Assembly: GCA_014208095.1 (NCBI GenBank)
Contig: JACHMT010000004.1
Location: forward strand, 62,001 to 126,000
Length of the DNA stretch: 64,000 nucleotides
Reading direction: 5' to 3'
From: Actinospineispora eucalypti
GTDB lineage: Bacteria > Actinomycetota > Actinomycetes > Mycobacteriales > Pseudonocardiaceae
How positions within the stretch are numbered: position 1 is the stretch's first letter; every line of letters starts with the position of its first letter. Below the pieces are notes generated by a model. It made no database searches. It was given only the letters and a program-made list of their open reading frames with translations, and was not told the DNA's origin. The position numbers were made by a program, and so were the translations under genes. Shown one piece after another: positions 40,571 to 49,068 of the stretch.

Positions 40571-41292
40571 GACGGGACCACCTTCTCGCGGGTTCCGTCG
40601 GGGTCCAGCCGGGTGCGGATGAGGTCCAGTTCTCCGGGAGTTGGCACGCGGGTGGCCGGGACGCCGTCCAGGACCAGGGGGAACGACGTCCGGGCGGCCA
40701 CCTCCTCGGGGTCGACCCCGGGGTGCACGGAACGCAGCCGGATGGACCGGTCCGGGTTGTCGAAGTCGAACACGGCCAGGTTGGTGACCACCCGGTGCAC
40801 GTCGTGGAACGTCAACCCGCCGGCCCGGTCGTAGCCGACGCCGGACACGACGTCCACCGCGTCCACGAACACCCGCCGCGAGTGCCGGGGCACGAAGTAC
40901 GAGGTCCGGTGGTTGGCGGTGTTGCCGGGCGCGCCGCGCACGCCCAGCAGCTGCCGGGTCGGCCGGTCGTGCGGGCCGATCGCGGAGATGTTCTGGTTGC
41001 CGAAGCGGTCCACCTGGTTGGCGCCCATCACCACGTGCCGCCGCCCGTGCGCCACCACGTCGAACACCTGGCGGAACGGCAGCCAGCCCTCCGGCTCACC
41101 GTCCGGCCCGAGGAGCGTGGCCTCGCCGTCGGACAGCAACAGCTCGGGCGCACCGGTCAGCCGGGCCAGCTTCGCGCCGAGCTGCGGGATCAGGCCCATG
41201 GGGGAGGCGAGGATCTCCCCGTCCGACGCGAAAAGGTCCGCGCAGGCGGCCACGCATACCTCGGCCCGGGTCACGTCCAGCTCGCCGCTCAT
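40567..41292 (-). CDS. ipdB: COCHEA-CoA hydrolase beta subunit
   Basis: A 241-residue protein of the class I CoA-transferase beta-subunit fold. It has EVCVAACADLFASDGEILASPMGLIPQLGAKLA, GANQVDRFGNQNISAIG and a C-terminal TSFPLVLDGVPATRVPTPGELDLIRT. IpdAB does not transfer CoA but opens the last ring of the steroid (COCHEA-CoA hydrolysis). The start ATG 41292 overlaps the ipdA stop. It pairs with the next gene upstream, as expected of the heterodimer. Confidence 0.88.
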   Translation of the reverse strand: MSGELDVTRAEVCVAACADLFASDGEILASPMGLIPQLGAKLARLTGAPELLLSDGEATLLGPDGEPEGWLPFRQVFDVVAHGRRHVVMGANQVDRFGNQNISAIGPHDRPTRQLLGVRGAPGNTANHRTSYFVPRHSRRVFVDAVDVVSGVGYDRAGGLTFHDVHRVVTNLAVFDFDNPDRSIRLRSVHPGVDPEEVAARTSFPLVLDGVPATRVPTPGELDLIRTRLDPDGTREKVVPS

Positions 41293-42056
41293 GCCGAAGC
41301 CCCCGCATACTCGCGCAGCCCCGCATCGTCCCGCCCATAATCGGGCACACAACTGGTCGGCAACGCCCCTCCGGCGGCCTCCACCACGCCGTCCACCATC
41401 ATCCGGTTCAGCAGCAGGCTCTGCGGCGCACCGCCACCGACCAGTTCCGCCGTGGGAACCAGCCGTTCGCACGACACGTACCGCCGCTTCGCCGCCAGGC
41501 AGAAGAGATCGTCGAAGTACGGATCGGGACCCAGGTACTGGGCGTTCCCGTGCGCGTCGGCCCGGTTGAGGTGCACCAGCGCGGCGTCCAGGTACAGCGC
41601 CGGCATGGCCACCAGCTCCTCCCCGTCGTCGTAGGGCGAGCGGACCGTGCGCAGCGACGGGTCGAGATCCAGCACCGAGGAACCCAGGCCGGCCCGGATG
41701 GGCAGGAACGGCAGCCGGTGCGCGGCGGCGCGCAGCCCGGTCTGCAACATGCCCTCGTCCAGCTCGCTCACCTCGATCGCACCCTCCTGGCGAGCCCGGG
41801 AGAAATGCGGGTCGTAGGCGATGCTGTCCAGGGTGACGAAGCCGAACACCAGCTTGCGCACCTTGCCGGCGGCGCACAGCAGGCCCACGTCAGGGCCGCC
41901 GTAGCTCACCACGGTGAGGTCCTTCGGGCCGGAAGCGCAGAGCTCCCGGACCAGGGCCATCGGCTTGCGCCGGGCACCCCAGCCGCCGATCCCGATGGTC
42001 ATGCCGTCGGAAAGCTCGGCGACCACCTCGGCGGCGGTCATCCGCTTGTCCCTCAC
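41289..42056 (-). CDS. ipdA: COCHEA-CoA hydrolase alpha subunit
   Basis: A 255-residue CoA-transferase alpha-subunit-fold protein. It has MTIGIGGWGARRKPMALVREL at the N-terminus and LPIRAGLGSSVLDLDP, with HLNRADAHGNAQYLGPDPYFDDL further on. With IpdB it forms the ring-opening hydrolase of the HIP pathway. GTG 42056 (or ATG five codons later) is the start; the former overlaps the echA20 stop, supporting it. Confidence 0.87.
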   Translation of the reverse strand: MRDKRMTAAEVVAELSDGMTIGIGGWGARRKPMALVRELCASGPKDLTVVSYGGPDVGLLCAAGKVRKLVFGFVTLDSIAYDPHFSRARQEGAIEVSELDEGMLQTGLRAAAHRLPFLPIRAGLGSSVLDLDPSLRTVRSPYDDGEELVAMPALYLDAALVHLNRADAHGNAQYLGPDPYFDDLFCLAAKRRYVSCERLVPTAELVGGGAPQSLLLNRMMVDGVVEAAGGALPTSCVPDYGRDDAGLREYAGASA

Positions 42057-42796
42057 CTGTCCCCCTGAACGAACCGCTGACGAGCTTCGCCGCCGGCCCC
42101 GAGCAGCGTCATCTCGTAGGTGAACCCCTGCTCGAACCGGTAGCTGCGGCGCACCGGCTGCGGGTCGATGCCGTTCAGCGCCTCCTTGGCCGCGCGGATC
42201 ACCCGGGCGTCCTTGGCCGCCACCTCGCCGGCCACCGCCAGCGCGGCCTTGTCCAGCTCATCCCGCGTCACCACGTCGAGCACCGATCCGTGCCGGTGCA
42301 GCTCCTGGGCGCCGACCGTGCGGGCGGTGAAGTACAGCGCGCGCAACAGGTGCTGCGGCACCAGCCGGGCCAGGTGGGTGGCCGCGCCGAGCGCGCCCCG
42401 GTCCACCTCGGGCAGCCCGAACGTGGCGTCGTCCGAAGCGATGATCACGTCGGCCGACCCGACCAGGCCGACCCCGCCGCCCAGGCAGAACCCGTGCACC
42501 GCCGCCACCACCGGCACCGCGCAGTCGTAGACCGCCCCGAACGCCGCCGCGCAGCCCCGGTTCACCCCGACCAGCGCGGTGTGGTCCGGGTCGTCGGCCA
42601 GCTCCTTGATGTCCACGCCGGCGCAGAACCCGCGCCCCTCCGCGCGCAGCACCACCACGTGCACGCTCTGGTCCTCGCCGGCCTCGCGCACCGCGCGGGC
42701 CAGGTCGAACCAGCCGCGCACCGGCAGCGCGTTCACCGGCGGGTGGTCGATGGTGACCAGCGCGATCGCGCCGTCCCTGGTTGTCGTGATGCCCAT
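42053..42796 (-). CDS. echA20: Enoyl-CoA hydratase-family ring hydrolase, EchA20-like
   Basis: A 247-residue crotonase-fold protein. It has LVTIDHPPVNALPVRGWFDLA, GFCAGVDIKEL, VHGFCLGGGVGLVGSADVIIA and GLPEVDRGALG. Position before ipdA-ipdB-ipdC corresponds to EchA20 (Rv3550), which hydrolyses a ring of 5-OH-HIC-CoA. Val replaces the first hydratase glutamate while the second (PEV) is kept, in line with a non-hydratase role. It lies 3 bp downstream of an SDR gene and is probably in the same operon. Confidence 0.85.
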   Translation of the reverse strand: MGITTTRDGAIALVTIDHPPVNALPVRGWFDLARAVREAGEDQSVHVVVLRAEGRGFCAGVDIKELADDPDHTALVGVNRGCAAAFGAVYDCAVPVVAAVHGFCLGGGVGLVGSADVIIASDDATFGLPEVDRGALGAATHLARLVPQHLLRALYFTARTVGAQELHRHGSVLDVVTRDELDKAALAVAGEVAAKDARVIRAAKEALNGIDPQPVRRSYRFEQGFTYEMTLLGAGGEARQRFVQGDR

Positions 42797-42799
42797 TGA

Positions 42800-43714
42800 T
42801 CAGCTCCCGTAGACCGGTTCGGGTGGGTTCGACTCGGCGAGCAGCGCGGGTACCACCGCGGAAAGCTCGCCGGGCTCCCAGCGTCGCCCTATCTCGACCG
42901 TCGGCCCGCGCCGCCAGCCGTCCGCGACCGTGATCCGGCCGCCGTCCAGCTCGAACACCCGCCCGGTCACCTTGGCCGCTTCGGCGTCGTTGCCACCCAG
43001 CCAGACCAGCAGCGGGGAGACGTTCTCCGGGGCCATCGCGTCGAACGCGCCCGCCTCGGGCGCGGCCATCGTGTCGGCGAACGCGGCCTCGGTCATCCGG
43101 GTGCGCGCGGCCGGCGCGATGGCGTTCACGGTGACCCCGTAGCGGGCCAGTTCGGCCGCCGCGACCAGGGTCAACCCGAGGATGCCGGCCTTGGCGGCGG
43201 AGTAGCAGCCCTGGCCGACGCTGCCCAGCAGCCCGGCCCCCGAGCTGGTGTTGATCACGCGCGCGTCCACCGGCCGGCCCTGTTTTGCCTCGGTGCGCCA
43301 GTACGCGGCGGCGTGGTGCAGCATCGCCGCGTGCCCCTTCAGGTGCACCCGGACCACGGCATCCCACTCGGCCTCGTCCAGGCTGACCACCATCCGGTCG
43401 CGCAGGATGCCGGCGTTGTTGACCAGCACGTCCAGCCGGCCGAACTCGGCCACCGCACGCTCTATGACGCCGCGCGCGCCGGCCCAGTCGGCCACGTCGT
43501 GCCCGTCCGCCACCGCCTCGCCCCCGGCCGCCCGGATCTCCGCCACCACGTCATCGGCCGGCCCGGAAGACCCGCCGGACCCGTCCAACGCCGCGCCGAC
43601 GTCGTTCACCACCACCTTCGCCCCCTCGGCGGCGAACGCCAGCGCATGCGCCCGCCCGAGCCCGCGCCCCGCGCCGGTGACGATCACCACCCGCCCCGTG
43701 CACACCCCGCTCAC
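42800..43714 (-). CDS. SDR family oxidoreductase (Rv3548c-like)
   Basis: A 304-residue SDR of the longer type resembling the dehydrogenase domain of peroxisomal multifunctional enzyme 2. It has VTGAGRGLGRAHALAFAAEGAKVVVND, NNAGILRDRMVVSL, and INTSSGAGLLGSVGQGCYSAAKAGI with Ser, Tyr and Lys. GTG 43714 is chosen for the strong GGAGGGGG upstream. A close relative (Rv3548c) lies in the same place beside echA20 in M. tuberculosis. A side-chain or HIP-ring beta-hydroxyacyl-CoA dehydrogenase role is likely. A tandem repeat array lies just upstream. Confidence 0.85.
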   Translation of the reverse strand: MSGVCTGRVVIVTGAGRGLGRAHALAFAAEGAKVVVNDVGAALDGSGGSSGPADDVVAEIRAAGGEAVADGHDVADWAGARGVIERAVAEFGRLDVLVNNAGILRDRMVVSLDEAEWDAVVRVHLKGHAAMLHHAAAYWRTEAKQGRPVDARVINTSSGAGLLGSVGQGCYSAAKAGILGLTLVAAAELARYGVTVNAIAPAARTRMTEAAFADTMAAPEAGAFDAMAPENVSPLLVWLGGNDAEAAKVTGRVFELDGGRITVADGWRRGPTVEIGRRWEPGELSAVVPALLAESNPPEPVYGS

Positions 43715-43750
43715 CGCACCCCCTCCGTTCGTGCTCGCCCACACACACCC

Positions 43751-43894
43751 GATTCAGTCACTTCAGCACCCCGGTTCAGCCAACACCGTTGACTGAACCA
43801 CCCTGCTGAAGTGACTGAACCACCCTGCTGAAGTGACTGAACCACCCTGCTGAAGTGACTGAACCACCCTGCTGAAGTGACTGAATCGGGGTCA
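43751..43894. repeat. 22-bp tandem repeat array, four identical units plus inverted copy
   Basis: Units at 43791-43812, 43813-43834, 43835-43856 and 43857-43878 are identical: GACTGAACCA then CCCTGCTGAAGT. A fifth, diverged unit begins at 43879 and carries the TGA stop (43894-43892) of the downstream SDR gene. An inverted copy starts the region (GATTCAGTCACTTCAGCACC from 43751). Perfect identity of four units indicates recent expansion. Confidence 0.88.
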
Positions 43895-44629
43895 TGGGGC
43901 GGCGTCCAGGAAGCGGGGGCGTTCCCCGCCGCCGTGTACCTGGAGGGCGGCGCCGGTTACGTAACTCGCCATCGGGCTGGCCAGGAAGACCGCGCAGGCG
44001 CCGATCTCCGAGGGCTCGGCCAGGCGGCCGAGCGGCACCGTGGCACCCACCGCGGCCACGCCGGACTCGTCGCCGTAGTGCAGGTGCGCGAGCTCGGTCC
44101 GGACCATGCCCACGACCAGCGCGTTCACCCGGACCTTGGGCGCCCACTCCACGGCCAGGGTGGCGGTCAGGTTCTCCAGGCCGGCCTTGGCCGCGCCGTA
44201 CGCGGCGGTGCCGGGGGAAGGCCGGCGGCCGCTCACGCTGCCCACCATGACGATGGAACCGCCGCCGTCCTGCTCCTGCATCACCGCGTTGGCCGCCTGG
44301 GAGACGGTCAGCGGGGCGAGCAGGTTCAGCCCGACCACCGCCGCCGCGAACCGGGGCGAGGCGTCCGCCGCCGAGGCCGAGGGCGACCCGCCGGCGTTGT
44401 TGACCAGCACGTCCAGCTGCCCGTGCCGGTCCACCACAGCGGCGACCAGGTCGGACACCTGCTCGGGCTCCCGCACGTCGCACCGGATGAAGCCGTCGCC
44501 CGAGGCGGGCGGCGTCCGCCCGCAGGTCAGCACGGTGGCGCCGGCCGCGCGGAACGCGTCCGCGATGCCCGCGCCCACCCCGCGCGCGCCCCCGGTGACC
44601 AGCACGACGGCGCCGTCCAGTTTGATCAT
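43892..44629 (-). CDS. SDR family oxidoreductase (Rv3549c-like)
   Basis: A 245-residue SDR. It has VLVTGGARGVGAGIADAFRAAG, NNAGGSPSASA, MVGSVSGRRPSPGTAAYGAAKAGLENLT and YVTGAALQVHGGGERP. It resembles Rv3549c in the mycobacterial cholesterol cluster. Its start codon shares one base with the fadA5 stop (TGATG), so it is coupled to the thiolase. The stop codon is part of the 22-bp repeat array. Confidence 0.85.
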   Translation of the reverse strand: MIKLDGAVVLVTGGARGVGAGIADAFRAAGATVLTCGRTPPASGDGFIRCDVREPEQVSDLVAAVVDRHGQLDVLVNNAGGSPSASAADASPRFAAAVVGLNLLAPLTVSQAANAVMQEQDGGGSIVMVGSVSGRRPSPGTAAYGAAKAGLENLTATLAVEWAPKVRVNALVVGMVRTELAHLHYGDESGVAAVGATVPLGRLAEPSEIGACAVFLASPMASYVTGAALQVHGGGERPRFLDAAP

Positions 44630-45759
44630 CAAATGCGCTCGAGGATGGTGCCGGTGGACAGGGCGCCGCCGGCGCACATGGTGACCAGTGCGGTGCTCGC
44701 GTCCCGGCGTTCCAGCTCGTGCAGCGCGCTGGTGATCAGCCGGGAACCGGTCGCGCCGACCGGGTGGCCCAGCGCGATCGCGCCGCCGTTCACGTTCACC
44801 CGCTCCGGGTCGGGCCGGTGGACCGAGGCCCAGGACAGCACCACCGAGGCGAAGGCCTCGTTGACCTCGAACAGGTCCAGGTCGCCGATCTTCATGCCGG
44901 TCCGTTCCAGCACCCGCTCGGTGGCCCGGACCGGCCCGTCCAGGTGGTAGTACGGTTCGGCCCCGACCAGGCACTGGGCCAGGATGCGGGCCCGAGGCCG
45001 CAGGCCCAGCGACCGCGCGCGGTCTTCGTCCATGAGCAGGACGGCGGCCGCGCCGTCGGAGATCTGGGAGGAGGTGCCGGCGGTGTGCATGCCGTCCGGC
45101 AGCACCGGCTTCAGCCCGGCCAGCGCTTCCAGGCTGGTCTCCCGCAGGCCTTCGTCCCGGGTGACCGAACCGACCGGGACGATCTCCCGGTCGTACCGCC
45201 CGTCCGCCCAGGCCGCCGCCGCCAGCCGCTGCGAGCGCAGCCCGAACTCGTCCACGTCGGCCCGGCCCAGGCCGCGCCGGGAAGCGATCCGCTCGGCCGC
45301 CTGGTACTGGTTGGGCAGGTCGATGTCCCAGGAGTCCGGGCGCGGCATGCCGGCCGGCGGCGGGTCGCCCTCCGGGATGTTGCCGCGCAGCGGCACCCGG
45401 CTCATCGCCTCGATGCCGCAGGCCACGCCCACGTCGATGGCCCCGGCCGCGATCAGCCCGGCCACCAGGTGGTTGGCCTGTTGGGAGGAGCCGCACTGGC
45501 AGTCCACCGTGGTCGCGCCGACCCCCTCGGGCAGCCCGGCGTGCAGCCACGCGGTGCGGGTGATGTTGTTCGACTGTTCACCGGCCTGGGTGACGCAGCC
45601 GCCGATCACCTGCTCGACCAGCTCGGCCGGAATGCCCGCGCGGTCCAGCAGCCCGCGTTGGGCCGCGCCCAGAATCTCCGCCGCGTGCAGCCCGGAGAGC
45701 GCACCCCGGCGCCGGCCGATCGGGGTACGCACGGCTTCGACGATCACCGGATTTCCCAT
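44629..45759 (-). CDS. fadA5: Steroid side-chain thiolase (FadA5-like)
   Basis: A 376-residue thiolase. The catalytic cysteine is in VDCQCGSSQQANHLVAGL, and the C-terminal motifs are EVNEAFASVVLSW, NVNGGAIALGHPVGATGSRL and MCAGGALSTGTILERI. FadA5 releases propionyl- or acetyl-CoA in cholesterol side-chain beta-oxidation. It faces cyp125 over a divergent region with two KstR-type boxes, as FadA5 and CYP125 do in M. tuberculosis. Start ATG 45759 is 11 bp from a KstR-type box, so the mRNA leader is short. Confidence 0.88.
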   Translation of the reverse strand: MGNPVIVEAVRTPIGRRRGALSGLHAAEILGAAQRGLLDRAGIPAELVEQVIGGCVTQAGEQSNNITRTAWLHAGLPEGVGATTVDCQCGSSQQANHLVAGLIAAGAIDVGVACGIEAMSRVPLRGNIPEGDPPPAGMPRPDSWDIDLPNQYQAAERIASRRGLGRADVDEFGLRSQRLAAAAWADGRYDREIVPVGSVTRDEGLRETSLEALAGLKPVLPDGMHTAGTSSQISDGAAAVLLMDEDRARSLGLRPRARILAQCLVGAEPYYHLDGPVRATERVLERTGMKIGDLDLFEVNEAFASVVLSWASVHRPDPERVNVNGGAIALGHPVGATGSRLITSALHELERRDASTALVTMCAGGALSTGTILERI

Positions 45760-45770
45760 GCCGACAAAAG

Positions 45771-45784
45771 TAGAACACGTTCTT
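45771..45784. promoter_or_regulatory. KstR-type operator for fadA5
   Basis: TAGAACACGTTCTT carries the AACnnGTT core, 11 bp upstream of the fadA5 start on the other strand. The region between it and the next box (45785-45841) holds the divergent promoters. Confidence 0.78.
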
Positions 45785-45841
45785 ATCCGAGACAACCGGG
45801 CGAAGACTTCAACTCGGTGGGACGATGTGCTCTACTGAAAC

Positions 45842-45855
45842 TAGAACCTGTTTCA
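45842..45855. promoter_or_regulatory. KstR-type operator for cyp125
   Basis: TAGAACCTGTTTCA fits TnnAACnnGTTnnA at all fixed positions. It lies 26 bp ahead of the cyp125 start and 15 bp before its ribosome binding site. Confidence 0.8.
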
Positions 45856-45881
45856 AATGGTTACCGAGCGAAGGAGCGAGG

Positions 45882-47108
45882 GTGGTCGTCGGGATCCCGA
45901 ATGGCTTCGACTTCACCGACCCGGACCTTTACGCGCAGCGGGTGCCGCTCGCGGAGTTCGCCGAGCTGCGGCGTACCGCACCGGTCTGGTGGAACGCCCA
46001 GGAACCCGGCACCGGGGGGTGGGACGACGGCGGGTTCTGGGTGGTCAGCCGGCACGCCGACGTGAAGGCCATCTCGCTGAACAGCGAGGTGTACTCCACC
46101 TGGGAGAACGGCGCGATCATCCGGTTCACCGAGGGGATCACCCGCGAGCAGATCGAGATGCAGCGGTTCATCCTGATCAACAACGACCCGCCGCAGCACA
46201 CCCCGCTGCGCCAGATCGTGTCCCGGGGGTTCACCCCGAAGGCGATCAACAGCCTGCGCGAGGCGCTGGCCGACCGGGCCGAGCGGATCGTGCACGAGGC
46301 GCGGGCCAAGGGCTCCGGTGACTTCGTCACCGACGTGGCCTGTGAGCTGCCGCTGCAGGCCATCGCCGAGCTGATCGGCATCCCGCAGGAGGACCGGCAC
46401 AAGATCTTCGACTGGTCCAACCAGATGATCGGCACGGACGACCCGGAGTACCAGGACATGGACCCGACGGCGGCGTCCATGGGCCTGCTCGGCTACGCGA
46501 TGAACATGGCCGAGGAGCGCAAGTCCACCCCCACGGAGGACATCGTCACCAAGCTGGTGAACGCGGACATCGACGGCCGGGGCCTCAACCCGGACGAGTT
46601 CGGGTTCTTCGTGCTGCTCCTGGCCGTGGCCGGCAACGAGACCACCCGCAACGCGATCACCCACGGCATGATCGCCATGCTCGAGCACCCCGAGCAGTGG
46701 GAGCGCTACAAGGCCGAGCGCCCGGCCACGGCGGCCGACGAGATCGTCCGCTGGGCGACGCCGGTGGTGGCCTTCCAGCGCACCGCGAAGGTGGACACGC
46801 ACATCGGCGAGCAGGAGATCAAGAAGGGCCAGCGGGTCGGCATCTTCTACGGCTCGGCCAACTTCGACGAGGAAGTCTTCGACCACCCCGAGCGGTTCGA
46901 CGTCGGCCGCGACCCGAACCCGCAGCTGGGCTTCGGTGGCGGCGGCGCGCACTACTGCCTCGGGGCCAACCTGGCCAAACTGGAGATCGACCTGATGTTC
47001 AACGCCATCGCCGAACACCTGCCGGACATCACCATGACCGGGACGCCGAGGCGGCTGCGGTCCGGCTGGCTGAGCGGGATCAAGGGTCTCCCGGTGAGGT
47101 ACGCCTGA
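45882..47108 (+). CDS. cyp125: Steroid C26-monooxygenase, cytochrome P450 125
   Basis: A 408-residue P450 that oxidises the terminal methyl of the cholesterol or cholestenone side chain. The order PNGFDFTDPDLYAQRVPLAEFAELR, IWWN-like APVWWNAQEPG, the I-helix AVAGNETTRNAITHG, the heme loop FGGGGAHYCLGANLA and RLRSGWLSGIKGLPVRY at the end follow M. tuberculosis CYP125 nearly residue for residue. GTG 45882 follows AAGGAG (45871-45876). Its stop and the ATG of the alcohol dehydrogenase gene share one base (TGATG). Confidence 0.94.
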   Translation: MVVGIPNGFDFTDPDLYAQRVPLAEFAELRRTAPVWWNAQEPGTGGWDDGGFWVVSRHADVKAISLNSEVYSTWENGAIIRFTEGITREQIEMQRFILINNDPPQHTPLRQIVSRGFTPKAINSLREALADRAERIVHEARAKGSGDFVTDVACELPLQAIAELIGIPQEDRHKIFDWSNQMIGTDDPEYQDMDPTAASMGLLGYAMNMAEERKSTPTEDIVTKLVNADIDGRGLNPDEFGFFVLLLAVAGNETTRNAITHGMIAMLEHPEQWERYKAERPATAADEIVRWATPVVAFQRTAKVDTHIGEQEIKKGQRVGIFYGSANFDEEVFDHPERFDVGRDPNPQLGFGGGGAHYCLGANLAKLEIDLMFNAIAEHLPDITMTGTPRRLRSGWLSGIKGLPVRYA

Positions 47109-48232
47109 TGCGCACGAAGGCGGCGGCGCTGCTGGAGCAGCCGGGCAAGTGGCAGGTAGTGGACGTGGAGGTGGCTCCGCCTTCGGCCGGTGAGGTGCTG
47201 GTGCGGTTCGCCGCGGCCGGGTTGTGTCATTCGGACGACCACGCCGCCACCGGTGACATGCCGGTCGGCCGGCTGCCGCTGATCGGCGGGCACGAGGGCG
47301 CCGGCGTGGTCGAGGCGGTCGGCCCCGAGGTGCGCTCGCTGGCGGTGGGGGACCACGTGGTGGCCCAGTTCGTGCCGTCCTGCGGGCGCTGCCAGCCGTG
47401 TGTGTCGGGCGGCGGGAACCTGTGTGACCTGGGCATCTACGCGCTGTCCGGTTCGCTGGCCGACGGCACGTTCCGGGCCAAGGTGAACGGCTCCGACGCC
47501 GGCCAGATGACCATGGTCGGCACGTTCGCCGAGCACGCCGTGGTCTCCGAGCACTCCCTGACGAAGATCGACAAGGACATCCCGTTTCGGGTGGCCGCGC
47601 TGCTGTCCTGCGGAGTGCCGACCGGCTGGGGCTCGGCCGAGTACGGGGCCGGCGTGAAGGCCGGCGACACGGTGATCGTGATGGGCACCGGCGGGGTGGG
47701 CATGAACGCGGTGCAGTCCGCCGCCGCGCGGGGCGCCGCGCACGTGATCGCGGTGGACCCGGTGGCGTTCAAGCGGGAGAAGGCGCTGGAGTTCGGGGCC
47801 ACGCACGCGTTCGGGGAGATCAACGAGGCGGCCGACTTCGGCCGCTCGGTGACCAACGGGCAGGGCGCGCACGCGGCCATCGTCACCGTCGGCGTGACCA
47901 CCGGGTCGCACGTGGCGGACGCGGTGAACGCGATCGGCAAGTTCGGCACCGTGGTACTCACCGGCATCGGCGACGTCCGGGCCGAGGGCCTGCCGATCAA
48001 CCTGTGGGCCTTCGCCATGATGCAGAAACGGCTACAGGGCGTGATCTTCGGCATGGGCACGCCCCGGCACGAGATCACCAAGCTGGCCGCGATGTACAAG
48101 GCCGGCAAGCTCAACCTGGACGGCCTGATCACCACCACCTACCGCCTGGACGAGGTCAACCAGGCCTACGCCGACATGCACGCCGGCCGGAACATCCGGG
48201 GCGTCATCCTGCACGAAGGGGGCGCGGCGTGA
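47108..48232 (+). CDS. NDMA-dependent-type zinc alcohol dehydrogenase
   Basis: A 374-residue MDR-superfamily zinc alcohol dehydrogenase. It begins MRTKAAALLEQPGKWQ and has the catalytic zinc region LCHSDDHAATGD and GGHEGAGVVEAVG, the structural zinc cysteines in CGRCQPCVSGGGNLC, and the cofactor loop GTGGVGMNAVQ. This is the pattern of actinobacterial mycofactocin/NDMA-dependent alcohol dehydrogenases. Coupled to cyp125, it most likely oxidises the 26-hydroxy steroid to the aldehyde; this is inference from position. Its stop overlaps the next gene's start. Confidence 0.86.
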   Translation: MRTKAAALLEQPGKWQVVDVEVAPPSAGEVLVRFAAAGLCHSDDHAATGDMPVGRLPLIGGHEGAGVVEAVGPEVRSLAVGDHVVAQFVPSCGRCQPCVSGGGNLCDLGIYALSGSLADGTFRAKVNGSDAGQMTMVGTFAEHAVVSEHSLTKIDKDIPFRVAALLSCGVPTGWGSAEYGAGVKAGDTVIVMGTGGVGMNAVQSAAARGAAHVIAVDPVAFKREKALEFGATHAFGEINEAADFGRSVTNGQGAHAAIVTVGVTTGSHVADAVNAIGKFGTVVLTGIGDVRAEGLPINLWAFAMMQKRLQGVIFGMGTPRHEITKLAAMYKAGKLNLDGLITTTYRLDEVNQAYADMHAGRNIRGVILHEGGAA

Positions 48233-49068
48233 AGCTGGGTTTGACGATCTTCCTCACCGACCAGGTGATGAACCCGGTGCGGTTGGCGCGCGAGGCCGAG
48301 GCGCGGGGTTTCCACTCGATCTACTTCCCCGAGCACACGCACATCCCGGTGGCCCGCAACACCCCGCACCCCGAGCAGGGCCACGACTTCGACCCGTCCT
48401 ACCGGCGCACCCTGGACCCGTACATCACGCTGGCCGCGTGTTCCTCGGTCACCTCGACGATTCGCCTGGGCACCGGGGTCGGCGTGGTCGCCCAGCACGA
48501 CCCGATCATCCTGGCCAAGGAGCTGGCCACGCTGGACCTGCTGTCCGGCGGCCGGCTGACGCTGGGCATCGGCTACGGCTGGAACCGGGACGAGATCGCC
48601 AACCACGGCATCGACCCGTCCCGGCGGCGCGGCCGGCTGCGCGAGGTCATGCTGGCGATGACCGAGATCTGGAGCAACGAGGTCGCCGAGTTCCACGGCA
48701 AGCAGGTGGAGTTCCCGCCGTCCTGGTCCTGGCCGAAGCCCATCCAGCAGCCCCGGCCGCGCGTGCTGATCGGCGGCCCGGCCGGACCCCGGCTGTTCGG
48801 GCACATCGCCGAGTTCGCCGACGGCTGGATGCCGATCGGCGCCTCCGGGTTCAAGGAGGCGCTGCCCGAACTGCGCCGGGCGTTCGAGGAGGCCGGGCGG
48901 GACCCGGCCTCCGCCGACGCGGTGCCGTTCGGCGTCATGCCCACCCCCGGCAAGCTGGAGTACCTGGCCGGACTGGGCGTGCGCGAGGCGGTGCTCGCCC
49001 TGCCCTCGGGCGGCGAGGACGAGGTGCTCCCGGTGCTGGACGCCTACGCGAAGCTGGCGGTCAGCTGA
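48229..49068 (+). CDS. LLM class F420-dependent oxidoreductase
   Basis: A 279-residue luciferase-like TIM-barrel protein of the TIGR03619 type. It has LTIFLTDQVMNPVRLAREAEARGFHSIYFPEHTHIPV, TGVGVVAQHDPIILAKELATLDLLSGGRLTLGIGYGWNRDE. A KstR-regulated relative (Rv3520c) is known in mycobacteria. The substrate is unknown. It is the third coupled gene of the cyp125 operon (GTG 48229 overlaps the dehydrogenase stop). It overlaps the convergent PPOX gene by 8 bp. Confidence 0.86.
   Translation: MKLGLTIFLTDQVMNPVRLAREAEARGFHSIYFPEHTHIPVARNTPHPEQGHDFDPSYRRTLDPYITLAACSSVTSTIRLGTGVGVVAQHDPIILAKELATLDLLSGGRLTLGIGYGWNRDEIANHGIDPSRRRGRLREVMLAMTEIWSNEVAEFHGKQVEFPPSWSWPKPIQQPRPRVLIGGPAGPRLFGHIAEFADGWMPIGASGFKEALPELRRAFEEAGRDPASADAVPFGVMPTPGKLEYLAGLGVREAVLALPSGGEDEVLPVLDAYAKLAVS

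Noticed and set aside
43751..43894. The 22-bp array as iteron-type replication origin
   Set aside because: No replication initiator, dnaA box cluster or AT-rich unwinding region is nearby, and the same units occur at several gene ends.
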